Part shown: piece after piece, positions 24,135-32,486 of the stretch
Numbering within the stretch: the first letter of the stretch is position 1
Layout: each line of letters starts with the position of its first letter
NCBI GenBank assembly: GCA_000514715.1
Contig: AZWL01000023.1
Span: 1 to 64,000, forward strand
DNA: 64,000 nt
Source: Streptomyces sp. CNH099
GTDB lineage: Bacteria; Actinomycetota; Actinomycetes; Streptomycetales; Streptomycetaceae
Reading direction: 5' to 3'
Translations under genes and position numbers: made by a program
Notes under the pieces: generated by a model
What the model was told of the DNA's origin: nothing
Databases searched by the model: none
The model's input: the letters and a program-made list of their open reading frames with translations, nothing else

Positions 24135-24177
24135 GCCCGCGGCCGGCGCCGCGGTAAGCGACGCCGGCGCCGCGGGC
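24135..24177. terminator. Candidate hairpin terminator after the POLYSIA gene
   Basis: GCCCGCGGC (24135-24143) and GCCGCGGGC (24169-24177) are perfect inverted arms just after the stop codon at 24133. The internal bases can also pair partly. There is no U-tract, as is usual for streptomycete terminators. Confidence 0.45.
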
Positions 24178-24230
24178 GGACGCGGCCGCTCCGCTGTGTC
24201 CGACGCGGGTGCGGCGGTGCGGTGCGGCAG

Positions 24231-24288
24231 GCAGGCAGGCACGCAGGCACGCAGGCACGCAGGCACGCAGGCACGCAGGCACGCAGGG
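24231..24288. repeat. 8-bp tandem repeat (ACGCAGGC)n
   Basis: Five exact copies of ACGCAGGC from 24241 to 24280 and a sixth imperfect one are preceded by a GCAG-type run. They lie in the 209-bp gap between two convergent genes and are not part of a credible protein. A different 8-bp tandem repeat sits in the convergent gap after glyA (36861-36920). Confidence 0.9.
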
Positions 24289-24342
24289 AGCATGGCGTGG
24301 CCGGCCGCCGCCGGGCGCGTCCCCGCGCCGCTCCCCGTCCCC

Positions 24343-25311
24343 CTACCCCGGCCCGTCCGCCGCCCGCGCCGCCCGGCCCGCCAGGTCCCGGAGGAACTCC
24401 GCCAGCTCCGGCGGCTCGTGCACCTCGAACTCGCAGCCCAGCGACGCCAGCCGCAGCGCGAGCCACTCCAGCTGGTCCGCCTCCGTGACGAACGCGCACC
24501 TGTCCTCGGCCACCCGCTCCAGCCCCGCCGCCGCGTCGCCGAGGCGGCGGACCAGCTCCTTGTACGGCGCGTACAGCGTCGCCCGGGCGCGGTAGCGGGG
24601 GCGGTCCCCGCCCATCCGGGCGACGACGAACTCCGCCGCGTCCGCCGCCGGCAGCTCGCGGCGCGGCGGGCGGACGCCGGTGGCGAAGGGGCGGGTGATC
24701 CGGTCGACGCGGAACAGCCGCCAGTCGTCGCGGTCGTTGTCGTACGCGACGAAGTACCAGCGCCGGCCCGCCGAGACCAGCCCGGCCGGCTCCACGAGCC
24801 GCTTGGTCTCGGTGCCGTCCGCCGCCCGGTAGCCGAAGCGCAGCCGCTCGCCGCCCGTCGCGCCGGCGGCCAGCACCGTCAGCACCTCGGGGTCGATCTG
24901 CGGGCCCTGCCAGCGGGTCAGCGGGGTGGTGGCGGTGCCGAGTGAGGTGACGCGGCGGCGCAGCCGCGACGGCAGCACCTGCTCCAGCTTCGCCAGCGCC
25001 CGTACGGACGCCTCCGCCAGCCCTGCGACCGTATGGCCGGCGGAGCTGCGCAGGCCGACGGCGATCGCGACGGCCTCGTCGTCCTCCAGCAGCAGCGGGG
25101 GCATGGCCGTTCCGGCGACGAGGCGGTAGCCGCCGAAGGTGCCGCGGGTGGACTCGACCGGGTAGCCGAGGTCGCGGAGCCGCTCGACGTCGCGGCGGAC
25201 GGTGCGGTCGGTGACGCCGAGGCGTTCGGCCAGCTCGCTGCCGGGCCATTCGCGGGGCGTCTGGAGCAGGGAGAGCAGCTGCAGGAGCCGCTTCGGGGTG
25301 TCGGTCGTCAT
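24343..25311 (-). CDS. YafY-type HTH/WYL domain transcriptional regulator
   Basis: A 322-residue protein. The N-terminal DeoR-like winged helix is at residues 5-65 (RLLQLLSLLQTPREWPGSEL, VTDRTVRRDVERLRDLGYPV). The WYL domain spans about 140-220 (RLVEPAGLVSAGRRWYFVAY), and a C-terminal WCX part ends LRDLAGRA. WYL domains sense small ligands or nucleic acids. A divergent MFS gene begins 62 bp away, and a perfect palindrome lies between the two, so this protein is probably the repressor of both. Confidence 0.94.
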   Translation of the reverse strand: MTTDTPKRLLQLLSLLQTPREWPGSELAERLGVTDRTVRRDVERLRDLGYPVESTRGTFGGYRLVAGTAMPPLLLEDDEAVAIAVGLRSSAGHTVAGLAEASVRALAKLEQVLPSRLRRRVTSLGTATTPLTRWQGPQIDPEVLTVLAAGATGGERLRFGYRAADGTETKRLVEPAGLVSAGRRWYFVAYDNDRDDWRLFRVDRITRPFATGVRPPRRELPAADAAEFVVARMGGDRPRYRARATLYAPYKELVRRLGDAAAGLERVAEDRCAFVTEADQLEWLALRLASLGCEFEVHEPPELAEFLRDLAGRAARAADGPG

Positions 25312-25333
25312 GTTCTCCAGACTGCCTTCTCTT

Positions 25334-25352
25334 TAGGACACGACCTGTCCTA
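25334..25352. promoter_or_regulatory. Palindromic operator between WYL regulator and MFS gene
   Basis: TAGGACA, five bases, then TGTCCTA form a perfect 7-bp inverted repeat in the divergent intergenic region. TAGATT at 25362-25367 lies seven bases before the MFS ATG (25374), giving a likely leaderless transcript whose upstream promoter region the palindrome covers. The regulator's ATG (25311) has GGAG upstream. Repression of both directions by one site is the simplest reading. Confidence 0.75.
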
Positions 25353-25373
25353 TACCCTTCCTAGATTACCGGC

Positions 25374-26903
25374 ATGACCTTCCAGAACGCCTCTGTGGCA
25401 GGACCGGACCGCCGCCGCTGGATCGCGCTCGCCGTGGTGCTGACGGCCTCGTTCATGGACCTCGTCGACGCGACGATCGTCAACATCGCCATCCCGAGCA
25501 TCCAGCGGGACACCGGCGCCTCCTTCGGCGCGGTCCAGTGGATCACCGCGGGCTACGCGCTCGCCTTCGCCATCGGCCTCATCACCGGCGGCAGGCTCGG
25601 CGACATCTACGGCCGCAAGCGGGTCTTCCTGCTCGGCGTCGGCGGCTTCACCGCCGCGTCGCTGCTGTGCGGCGTCGCCGCCGACCCGGCGATGCTCGTC
25701 GGCTCCCGGGTGCTGCAGGGCGCGATGGCCGCGCTGATGGTGCCTCAGGTGCTGAGCATCATCCACGTCACGTTCCCCGCGGAGGAGCGCGGCAAGGTCT
25801 TCGGGATGTTCGGCGCCGTCGCCGGCCTCGGCGCCGTGTCCGGCCCGATGATCGGCGCGCTGCTCACCGAGTGGGACCTCCTCGGCCTCTCCTGGCGGCC
25901 CATCTTCCTCATCAACCTGCCCGTCGGCATCGCCGGCCTCGTCCTGGGCCGCCGCTACATCACCGAGTCCACCGCCCCCGACGCGCTGCGGCTCGACCTG
26001 CGCGGCGTGCTGCTGGCCACCGCGGCGCTGCTGATGCTGCTGTACCCGATCACCATGGGCCACGAGAACGACTGGCCGGCGTGGGGCTTCGTGTCGATGG
26101 CCGCGAGCCTGCCGGTGTTCGCCGCCTTCGTCGCGTACCAGAAGCGCAAGCAGCGCGCGGACGGCGCGCCGCTGGTCGAGCTGTCGCTGTTCCGGGTCAA
26201 GAGCTTCGCCGCGGGCATCGGGGTGCAGCTGGCCTTCAGCACCTCGCTGGGGATCTTCTTCCTGGTCTGGACGCTGTACATGCAGCTCGGGCTGGGCTGG
26301 AGCGCGCTGCACGCGGGCCTGACGGGACTGCCGTTCACGCTCGCCTGCTCGGCGGCCGCGGGGATGTCGGTGCAGAAGCTGACGCCCCGGTTCGGCAGGA
26401 AGGTGCTGCACGCCGGTGCGGTGACCATGGCCGCGGGGGCGCTGCTGTACCTGACGGCGGCCGGACGGTACGGCACGGAGATCGCGACCTGGCAGATGGC
26501 GCTGCCGCTGACCCTGCTGGGCGGCGGCATGGGCCTGATCTTCGCGCCGCTGACGGACACGGTGCTCAGCGGCGTACCGCGGGAGCACGCGGGCTCGGCG
26601 TCGGGGCTGATCAACACGACGAACCAGCTGGGCATGGCGCTGGGGTTGGGGCTGGTGTCGGTGGTGTTCTTCGGTGCGATGGGCGAGCCGGCGGGGCCGC
26701 GGGAGGTGGGTCCGGCGTTCGCGGGGGCGTTCGAGAACGCGATGTGGTGGGTGATCGCGATTCTGGCGGTGGTGTATGCGCTGGTGTTCGCGTTGCCGAA
26801 GCGGTCCGCTCAGGCCGCGGGGGCCGAGGCGGGTGCGGGGCCGGCGGCGGATGTGGCGGCGGGGCCGAAGGATGGGCAGAAGGGGGAGTTGGTAGGCGTC
26901 TGA
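25374..26903 (+). CDS. DHA2 family MFS drug efflux transporter
   Basis: A 509-residue protein with about 14 transmembrane helices, the DHA2 topology. The first helix holds the DHA2 motif FMDLVDATIVNIAIP. Motif A GGRLGDIYGRKRVF follows helix 2, and motif C-like GLGAVSGPMIGALL lies in helix 5. It is a proton-driven exporter of hydrophobic cations or antibiotics in the cytoplasmic membrane. The cytoplasmic C-terminal tail is Ala/Gly-rich. Regulation is inferred from the palindrome and the divergent WYL gene. Confidence 0.94.
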   Translation: MTFQNASVAGPDRRRWIALAVVLTASFMDLVDATIVNIAIPSIQRDTGASFGAVQWITAGYALAFAIGLITGGRLGDIYGRKRVFLLGVGGFTAASLLCGVAADPAMLVGSRVLQGAMAALMVPQVLSIIHVTFPAEERGKVFGMFGAVAGLGAVSGPMIGALLTEWDLLGLSWRPIFLINLPVGIAGLVLGRRYITESTAPDALRLDLRGVLLATAALLMLLYPITMGHENDWPAWGFVSMAASLPVFAAFVAYQKRKQRADGAPLVELSLFRVKSFAAGIGVQLAFSTSLGIFFLVWTLYMQLGLGWSALHAGLTGLPFTLACSAAAGMSVQKLTPRFGRKVLHAGAVTMAAGALLYLTAAGRYGTEIATWQMALPLTLLGGGMGLIFAPLTDTVLSGVPREHAGSASGLINTTNQLGMALGLGLVSVVFFGAMGEPAGPREVGPAFAGAFENAMWWVIAILAVVYALVFALPKRSAQAAGAEAGAGPAADVAAGPKDGQKGELVGV

Positions 26904-27036
26904 GGCGGTCGACGGTACGGGGAACGGGGTGCGGCCCAACGCGGGCGGCACCCCGTTCCGCTGGGTGGGGCGGGGGCCCCGGTCGGCGCTCCCCGGACCC
27001 AAGTCCCGGCCAGGTGGCCGTCGCTACGCTGCCCCG

Positions 27037-27222
27037 GTGACGGTTGCGATGCGTATCGGGTTGCTCTCCTTCGGTGTTCAGGAGTTCGCCGCCCTGCACG
27101 AGGTCTGCGTAGAAGCCGGCCACACCCCCGTGCTCTACGCCTACTCCCGCTCCATGCGCCCGAGATCGGCGACCGACCCGGCCGCCGCCGCTGCCGCGGG
27201 CCGGATCGCGGCCGCGCTGCGT
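27037..27222 (+). pseudogene. Truncated N-terminus of methionyl-tRNA formyltransferase-like protein
   Basis: From GTG 27037 (or ATG 27049) about 62 codons encode MRIGLLSFGVQEFAALHEV, GHTPVLYAYSRSMRPRS and GRIAAAL. This is the start of a formyl_transf_N domain as found in Fmt/ArnA-like proteins of streptomycetes. TACGCT at 27025 gives a plausible leaderless -10. After residue 62 the frame runs antisense into an NB-ARC gene fragment, so the catalytic Asn-His-Asp part is missing. The remaining piece is too short to function. Confidence 0.75.
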
Positions 27223-27433
27223 CGTCCGCAAGGAGGGCGTCCAGCCGGGCCAGTTCCCGGGACCGGTTGACGAAGCGCCCGATGCCTCCGCGCAGTTGGT
27301 GCGGGACGATCGCCGACGCCACCCGGTCGGGCTGGTGGAGGTGCAGGCCGCCGCGCACGTCCCGGGCCTGGACGACCGTGTGGGCGGCCGTCTCGCCCTC
27401 GACCCGGTTGACGTGCTCGGCCCCCTCGTCCAT
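27221..27433 (-). pseudogene. Truncated N-terminus of an NB-ARC/TPR-type protein
   Basis: About 71 codons from ATG 27433 encode HVNRVEGETAAHTVVQARDV, GGLHLHQPDR, then PHQLRGGIGRFVNRSRELA and LDALLADDA. This is the usual N-terminal stretch of streptomycete NB-ARC tetratricopeptide proteins just before the Walker A motif. The frame then continues antisense through the formyltransferase fragment and the MFS gene. The ATPase and TPR domains are absent. It starts four bases after the DUF6879 stop. Confidence 0.75.
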
Positions 27434-27435
27434 GG

Positions 27436-27923
27436 CTAGGTTCGGGCGAGCGGAGGCGGCAGGTGCGCGACGTGCTCTTCAAACCAGCCGAGCAAGGGCT
27501 CCCCGGCCTGGTACAGCTCCTGGATAAAGCTCTGGCAGCGCAGGATCAAGTCACGATCGGCGTACTTCCGTGCGGCTTCCAGGATGCCTTGCTCGTCGTA
27601 CACCGCTTCGTACATCACCTGAGAGCCGAGGGTGTAGATCTCCGGCAGCGGACCGTCGGACTCGTACGTGACGACCTTGTCCGCGTCGATGACGTGGATC
27701 GGCCCCCCGGATTCCGCGCGGACCCGCAGGGCGTGCAGTTCCCACTGCATGTACGGGGTGAGCGGTTCTTTCACCACCCGGATGCGCCGGGGCATGAAAC
27801 CGTGCTGCCGCGCCTTCCGGTGACGCTGGTCAACTCTTCCCGGCCCGCTTCCAGCAGCCGCAGGGATTCCGCCCAGTCACCGCGGGCGAACCGTCGCCCG
27901 CGGGATGACGACCAGACGCTCAC
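27436..27923 (-). pseudogene. Frameshifted DUF6879 family gene
   Basis: The 3' part (27436-27795, 119 codons) encodes RIRVVKEPLTPYMQWELHAL and VVTYESDGPLPEIYTL, the conserved C-terminal half of DUF6879. The N-terminal half, RFARGDWAESLRLLEAGREE then LTSV, is present just upstream in another frame starting from GTG 27923. That frame stops shortly after at GW-stop. A single frameshift around 27810-27835 joins them as LTSV then RKARQHGFMPRRIR. DUF6879 function is unknown; relatives pair with XRE regulators. Confidence 0.75.
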
Positions 27924-28125
27924 CGGGGTCGACGCTCACCCCTGCGGGGAGCCGTCCCCGGTAGTCGGCGGTCAGATCGCTGCCGATGACCGCGACGTCC
28001 CCGTTCTCCAGCTCCCACACGTCCGGGCAACTGGCGTTGCCAGAGGTCTGTCCGAGTTCGTGCGACGACTTCCCTGACCGCCGTGCGAACGCCGCCGCCG
28101 GGTCGGCTTCCCACTTCGTGTCCAT
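27877..28125 (-). CDS. Small hypothetical protein upstream of DUF6879
   Basis: An 82-residue protein from ATG 28125 with GGAAGGGG directly upstream. The start MDTKWEADPAAAFARRSGKS, the middle CPDVWELENGDVAVIGSDLT and the ending RLVVIPRATVRPR are the pattern of small proteins that accompany DUF6879 genes in streptomycetes. There is no signal peptide or membrane segment. Its 3' end overlaps the 5' end of the DUF6879 frame by 47 bp. The function is unknown. The 214 bp upstream (28126-28339) hold nothing recognisable. Confidence 0.75.
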   Translation of the reverse strand: MDTKWEADPAAAFARRSGKSSHELGQTSGNASCPDVWELENGDVAVIGSDLTADYRGRLPAGVSVDPGERLVVIPRATVRPR

Positions 28126-28339
28126 GTCCCCTTCCATGGATGAAACGAACGCGGGAAGCGCACACCGACCGACCACGCACCGCTACTCTCCGTTACATTT
28201 CGGCGGGGCCTGCCGGGCTGTTTCTCACCATGTGCCGTCGCCTGCTCCTGCGGGCGCCCCGGCTGCTCCACCGACCCGGCGGGGTCGTCGTCGTCGCGGA
28301 CCGGAGCGTACGTCGTCCCTCAGGGGTCGCGCAGGGTCT

Positions 28340-29800
28340 TCACAGCGAACTCTCAAGCCGGGACGCGGCGCGGGGGAGCCGGATGGTGACCGCCATGCCC
28401 GCCGCCGGCGCGGTGTCGAGCGCCACCTCCCCGTCGTGCGCCTCGACCACGGCCCGCACGATGGACATGCCCAGCCCGCTGCCGCCCGCGACCCGGGCCC
28501 GGCCGGGGTCGGCGCGGAAGAACCGGTCGAAGATCCGCGCCGCGTCCTCCGGCCGCATGCCGGGCCCGGTGTCGGCGATCCGCAGCACGGCGACGCCGTT
28601 CGAGGGGGCGGCGGAGAGGGTGCAGGCGGCGTCCTCGGGGGTGTGGGTGCGTACGTTGGCGAGGAGGTTGCCGACGACCTGGCGCAGCTGGGCCTCGTCG
28701 CCGACGACGACCGCGGGCGCCGGGGCGTCGGCCGTCACGGGGCGCTGCGGCTGCTGCGCGCGCAGGTCGGCGGCGGCGTCGCGGACGAGGACGGCGAGGT
28801 CGACGGGGGCGCGGTCGCGGGCGGGGTGCTGGTCGAGGCGGGCGAGGACGAGGAGTTCGTCGACGAGGCGGCTCATGCGCTCGGCCTCCGCGGTGACGCG
28901 GGTCAGGGCGCGGTCGGCCTCGGCGGCGTCGAGGATGCCCTTGTCGTAGAGCTGGAGGTAGCCGAGCACGGTCGCCAGCGGGGTGCGCAGCTCGTGCGAG
29001 GCGTCGGCGAGGAACTGGCGCTGCCGCGCGGCGGCCTCCTCGCGGCTGGCCATGGCGCCCTCGACCTGGTGCAGCATGGCGTTGAGCGCGTCGCGCAGCT
29101 GCTCCACCTCGCTGCCGCCGGGCGGCGCGGTGCCGACGCGGCGCGAGAGGTCGCCCTCGGATATCGCGGACGCGGTCTCCACCATGTCCTCCAGGGGACG
29201 CAGCCGGCGCCGGGCGGCGTGCGAGGAGACGACGGCGAGGAGCAGCAGGAGCAGGGCGCCGAAGAGGGCCTCCGTGACGAAGAGCTTGCGGACGGCGTTG
29301 CGCACGCCGTCGTAGCGGGTGGTGGCGATGGCGTACGAGCCGTCGTCGAGGCGGGCGGCGGCGGCGCGGTAGTGGTGGCCGCCGGCTTCGACGCTGGTGA
29401 TGCCGCCGGAGTCGGCGAGGGCGGCGGGGTCGTCTACGGCGGCGGCGATACGGCGGGCGAGCCGCGGGTCGCCGCCGTCGAAGAGCGGGCAGGTGGGCCG
29501 GAGTTCGCCGGCGGCGTCGAGGAGGACGAACGACTCGTCCCTGGTGGCGCGGGCGAAGCTGCCGTCCCGGGAGACGCCGAGGGACTCCGCGAGCCGGCAC
29601 ACCCCCTCCAGGCCGGTGACGCTGAGCGGGCTGGCGGCGAGGGTGTCGCGGTCCTGGCGGACGGTGGCGTCGACCTCGCCGACGAGGATGGCGTGCGTAC
29701 CGAAGAGGCTGCCGCAGGCGGCGGCGATGAGGCCGACGGCGAGGATGACGACGTTGGTGACGGAGAGCCGGCCGCTGAGCGAACGCGGAAACCGCTTCAC
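28340..29800 (-). CDS. Sensor histidine kinase (OmpR-type system)
   Basis: A 486-residue membrane kinase starting at GTG 29800. Two transmembrane helices (about 12-35 and 178-200) enclose a periplasmic sensor region. HAMP covers about 201-255, the dimerisation box FLADASHELRTPLATVLGYL holds the phosphorylated His near 272, and the ATPase part shows N (NLLANVRTHTP), G1 (DTGPGM), F (IFDRFFR) and G2 (GSGLGMSIV) boxes. Its start overlaps the response regulator stop (GTGA), so the pair is co-translated. The stimulus is unknown. Confidence 0.95.
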   Translation of the reverse strand: MKRFPRSLSGRLSVTNVVILAVGLIAAACGSLFGTHAILVGEVDATVRQDRDTLAASPLSVTGLEGVCRLAESLGVSRDGSFARATRDESFVLLDAAGELRPTCPLFDGGDPRLARRIAAAVDDPAALADSGGITSVEAGGHHYRAAAARLDDGSYAIATTRYDGVRNAVRKLFVTEALFGALLLLLLAVVSSHAARRRLRPLEDMVETASAISEGDLSRRVGTAPPGGSEVEQLRDALNAMLHQVEGAMASREEAAARQRQFLADASHELRTPLATVLGYLQLYDKGILDAAEADRALTRVTAEAERMSRLVDELLVLARLDQHPARDRAPVDLAVLVRDAAADLRAQQPQRPVTADAPAPAVVVGDEAQLRQVVGNLLANVRTHTPEDAACTLSAAPSNGVAVLRIADTGPGMRPEDAARIFDRFFRADPGRARVAGGSGLGMSIVRAVVEAHDGEVALDTAPAAGMAVTIRLPRAASRLESSL

Positions 29801-30582
29801 GAGGACGGGCCGGCGGGTTCGGCGGATCCGGTCAGTCCGGCGGGGCCGGGGGGTCCGGCGGGCGCTGCGGCTTCCGCTTCCGTGGCGGGGCCGATGGGGC
29901 GCAGGCCGTAGCCGACGCCGCGGCGGGTCTCGATGAGCGGCGGACCGAGCGGGTCGAGCTTGCGCCGCAGATAACTGATGTACGTCTCCACGACGGTGGA
30001 CTCCACCGCGGTGTCGAACTGCCAGACGTGGCGCAGCAGCTGCTCCTTGGTGAGGATGCGGCCGGCGTTGCGCATGAGGTGCCGCAGCAGGTTGTACTCG
30101 GTCGGCGTCAGCTCCACCGGCGCGCCCCCGCGCCGCACCGTGAACGTCGCCTCGTCCAGCTCCACGTCCCCGTGCCGCAGCACCCCGGCCGCGGGCACCC
30201 GCCCGCGCGTCCGCCGCAGCACTGCGCGTACGCGGGCGACGACCTCGTCGACGTTGAACGGCTTGGTGATGTAGTCGTCCCCGCCGAGCGCGAGCCCGCC
30301 GAGCACGTCGGCGGGCGCGTCCCGGGCGGTCAGGAAGATCACCGCGGGCTCGTCGTCCGCGTACTCCCGCAGCGCCCGCAGCTCCCGGCAGACCTGCCAC
30401 CCGCTGCCGTCGGGGAGCATGACGTCGAGGAGGACGAGGTCGGGCGCGTGGGCGCGGGCGAGTTCGAGGGCCTGCCGGGCGGTGGGCGCGGCGTGCACGG
30501 CGAAGCCGTGGAAGCGCAGGGTGATCTGCAGGATGTCGGCAATCCCGGGATCGTCCTCGACCACGAGAACGGACTCGTTCAT
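29797..30582 (-). CDS. OmpR/PhoB family response regulator
   Basis: A 261-residue regulator. The receiver domain has the acidic pocket EDD at residues 9-11, the phosphorylated Asp in LVLLDVMLPDGSGW (near residue 54), Thr in FLTARD and Lys in ITKPF. The winged-helix effector domain (about 140-235) includes ELTPTEYNLLRHLMRNAGRI, VETYISYLRRKLD and TRRGVGYGLRP. The C-terminus is a Pro/Ala/Gly tail. ATG 30582 is chosen because the receiver strand starts there. Confidence 0.95.
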   Translation of the reverse strand: MNESVLVVEDDPGIADILQITLRFHGFAVHAAPTARQALELARAHAPDLVLLDVMLPDGSGWQVCRELRALREYADDEPAVIFLTARDAPADVLGGLALGGDDYITKPFNVDEVVARVRAVLRRTRGRVPAAGVLRHGDVELDEATFTVRRGGAPVELTPTEYNLLRHLMRNAGRILTKEQLLRHVWQFDTAVESTVVETYISYLRRKLDPLGPPLIETRRGVGYGLRPIGPATEAEAAAPAGPPGPAGLTGSAEPAGPSS

Positions 30583-30811
30583 GGCCCCAGTATCGCTGCG
30601 GCCGAACGGGACGCCGCCGGGGCGACGTTGCGAGTTCCCTGTGAGAGGCGGAGCCGCGTACAGCCCGTGAACGTACACACGCAACGGGTGTCACGCACGC
30701 AGCCCCGGCAGGCGGCCCGCCGATTCGTGACACGTGCCCCGCCGAGTGTGCGCTGCGCCTGCCGCCGTTCACGCTCGGCGGTTGCGGGCACGCGCTGCCG
30801 TCGCCTTGCCG

Positions 30812-32017
30812 TCAGGCCGTCAGGGTCTCGCGGAGCTGGGTCAGGCCCCAGTTGAGGTCCTCCTTCGTGATCACCAGCGGCGGTGCGATGCGGATCGTCG
30901 AGCCGTGGGTGTCCTTCACCAGCACGCCCCGCGCCATCAGCTTCTCCGAGATCTGCCGCCCCGTGCCGTGCGCCGGGTCGATGTCCACGCCCGCCCACAG
31001 GCCCCGGCCGCGTACCTCACGGACCGCGCCCGTGCCGGTCAGCAGGCCCAGCTCGTGGTGCAGGTGCTCGCCGAGTTCCGTGGCGCGCTGCTGGTACTCG
31101 CCCGTGCGGAGCATCGCGATGACCTCCAGGCCCACCGCGCACGCCAGCGGGTTGCCGCCGAACGTGGAGCCGTGTTCGCCGGGGTGGAAGACGCCGAGGA
31201 CCTCGCGGCTCGCGACGACCGCGGAGACCGGGACCACGCCGCCGCCGAGCGCCTTGCCGAGGACGTAGACGTCCGGCACCACGTCCTCGTGCTCGCAGGC
31301 GAAGGTGCGGCCCGTGCGGCCCAGGCCGGACTGGATCTCGTCGGCCATGAAGAGGACGTTCCGGGCCGCGGTCAGCTCCCGTACGCCGGTCAGGTACCCC
31401 GGCGGCGGCACCAGCACGCCCGCCTCGCCCTGGATCGGCTCCAGCAGCACGGCGACGGTGTCGTCGTCGACGGCCGCGGTCAGGGCGGCCAGGTCGCCGT
31501 ACGGGACGATCTCGAAGCCGGGCGTGTACGGGCCGTAGTCGGCGCGGGCCTCGGGGTCGGTGGAGAAGGAGACGATGGTGGTCGTACGGCCGTGGAAGTT
31601 GTTCTCCGCCACGACGATCTTCGCGCGCCCCTCGGGCACGCCCTTGACGCGGTAGCCCCACTTCCGGGCGGTCTTCACGGCGGTCTCGACGGCCTCCGCG
31701 CCGGTGTTCATGGGCAGCACCATGTCCTTGCCGCACAGCTCGGCGAGCTGCGTGCAGAACTCCGCGAAGCGGTCGTGGTGGAAGGCGCGCGAGGTGAGCG
31801 TCACCCGGTCCAGCTGGGCGCGGGCGGCGTCACGGAGGCGGGGGTTGCCGTGGCCGAAGTTGAGGGCCGAGTAGCCGGCCAGCATGTCCAGGTAGCGGTT
31901 GCCCTCGACGTCGGTCATCCACGCGCCCTCGGCGGTGGCGACGACCACGGGCAGGGGGTGGTAGTTGTGCGCGCTGTGGGCGTCGGCTGCGGCGATGGCT
32001 GCTTCGGTTCGCGTCAC
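30812..32017 (-). CDS. rocD: Ornithine--oxo-acid transaminase
   Basis: A 401-residue class III PLP aminotransferase. NYHPLPVVVATAEGAWMTDV and YLDMLAGYSALNFGHGNPR at the N-terminus are diagnostic of ornithine aminotransferase. The PLP pocket shows NTGAEAVETAVK, Asp226 in MADEIQSGLGRTG and Lys255 in VLGKALGGG; GSTFGGNPLACAVG follows. It converts ornithine and 2-oxoglutarate to glutamate semialdehyde and glutamate in arginine catabolism. It stands alone here; 229 bp separate it from the response regulator. Confidence 0.95.
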   Translation of the reverse strand: MTRTEAAIAAADAHSAHNYHPLPVVVATAEGAWMTDVEGNRYLDMLAGYSALNFGHGNPRLRDAARAQLDRVTLTSRAFHHDRFAEFCTQLAELCGKDMVLPMNTGAEAVETAVKTARKWGYRVKGVPEGRAKIVVAENNFHGRTTTIVSFSTDPEARADYGPYTPGFEIVPYGDLAALTAAVDDDTVAVLLEPIQGEAGVLVPPPGYLTGVRELTAARNVLFMADEIQSGLGRTGRTFACEHEDVVPDVYVLGKALGGGVVPVSAVVASREVLGVFHPGEHGSTFGGNPLACAVGLEVIAMLRTGEYQQRATELGEHLHHELGLLTGTGAVREVRGRGLWAGVDIDPAHGTGRQISEKLMARGVLVKDTHGSTIRIAPPLVITKEDLNWGLTQLRETLTA

Positions 32018-32143
32018 GGGTTCTCCGTTCCGTTGCGCCGTGAAGGGCGGTGCCGGTGGGGCGGGGGTGGTGCCCCTGTTTCTATCTTCGCTCGGATGCC
32101 GGACGAAGGATCCATCACCGCCGGGCGTGCCCGCTAGAGGGGG

Positions 32144-32440
32144 TCAGTTCTTGGCGCCCCTCGTCAGCTCGGCGCGGAGCTTCTCGTCCAGGCCGTCGAA
32201 CTCCTTCGCGCACTGGTCGGCGAACCTGGAGATGTTCTTGGTCATCTTGGACAGCCTGCCGAAGCCGTAGTTCCAGGAGTCGGCGAAGTCGTCGCAGGCG
32301 GACTGGAGGCCGTCATGCCCGATCTGGGCCGTGTCGGCCGCCAGCATCTCCTTCGAGGCACCCTTCATCCGGCCACCGCTGGACTCCAGGGTCCGGACCA
32401 TCTCGTTGACCTCGTCGAAGGCGAACTTCAGGAACGACAT
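32144..32440 (-). CDS. Small helical WXG100-like protein
   Basis: A 98-residue, almost wholly alpha-helical protein from ATG 32440 without a signal peptide. Two predicted helices flank DFADSWNYGFGRLSKM, which resembles the WxG turn of WXG100 (ESX) proteins secreted by type VII systems. The length matches that family. It lies beside a membrane protein gene and a larger protein with a similar helical N-terminus, which supports the assignment, but the WxG motif is imperfect (WNYG). Confidence 0.6.
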   Translation of the reverse strand: MSFLKFAFDEVNEMVRTLESSGGRMKGASKEMLAADTAQIGHDGLQSACDDFADSWNYGFGRLSKMTKNISRFADQCAKEFDGLDEKLRAELTRGAKN

Positions 32441-32486
32441 GTGCGCAGCGTACCGGCGCGTACCCGGCTGGGTGAGGCTGCCGGCG

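Noticed and set aside
24231..24288. Tandem repeat considered as a CRISPR-like array
   Set aside because: The 8-bp units are contiguous without spacers, so it is a simple tandem repeat.
22343..25249. A 968-codon minus-strand frame opposite the polysialyltransferase-like gene
   Set aside because: It is Arg/Gly/Pro-rich without domains and antisense to two clear genes, as expected by chance at this GC content.
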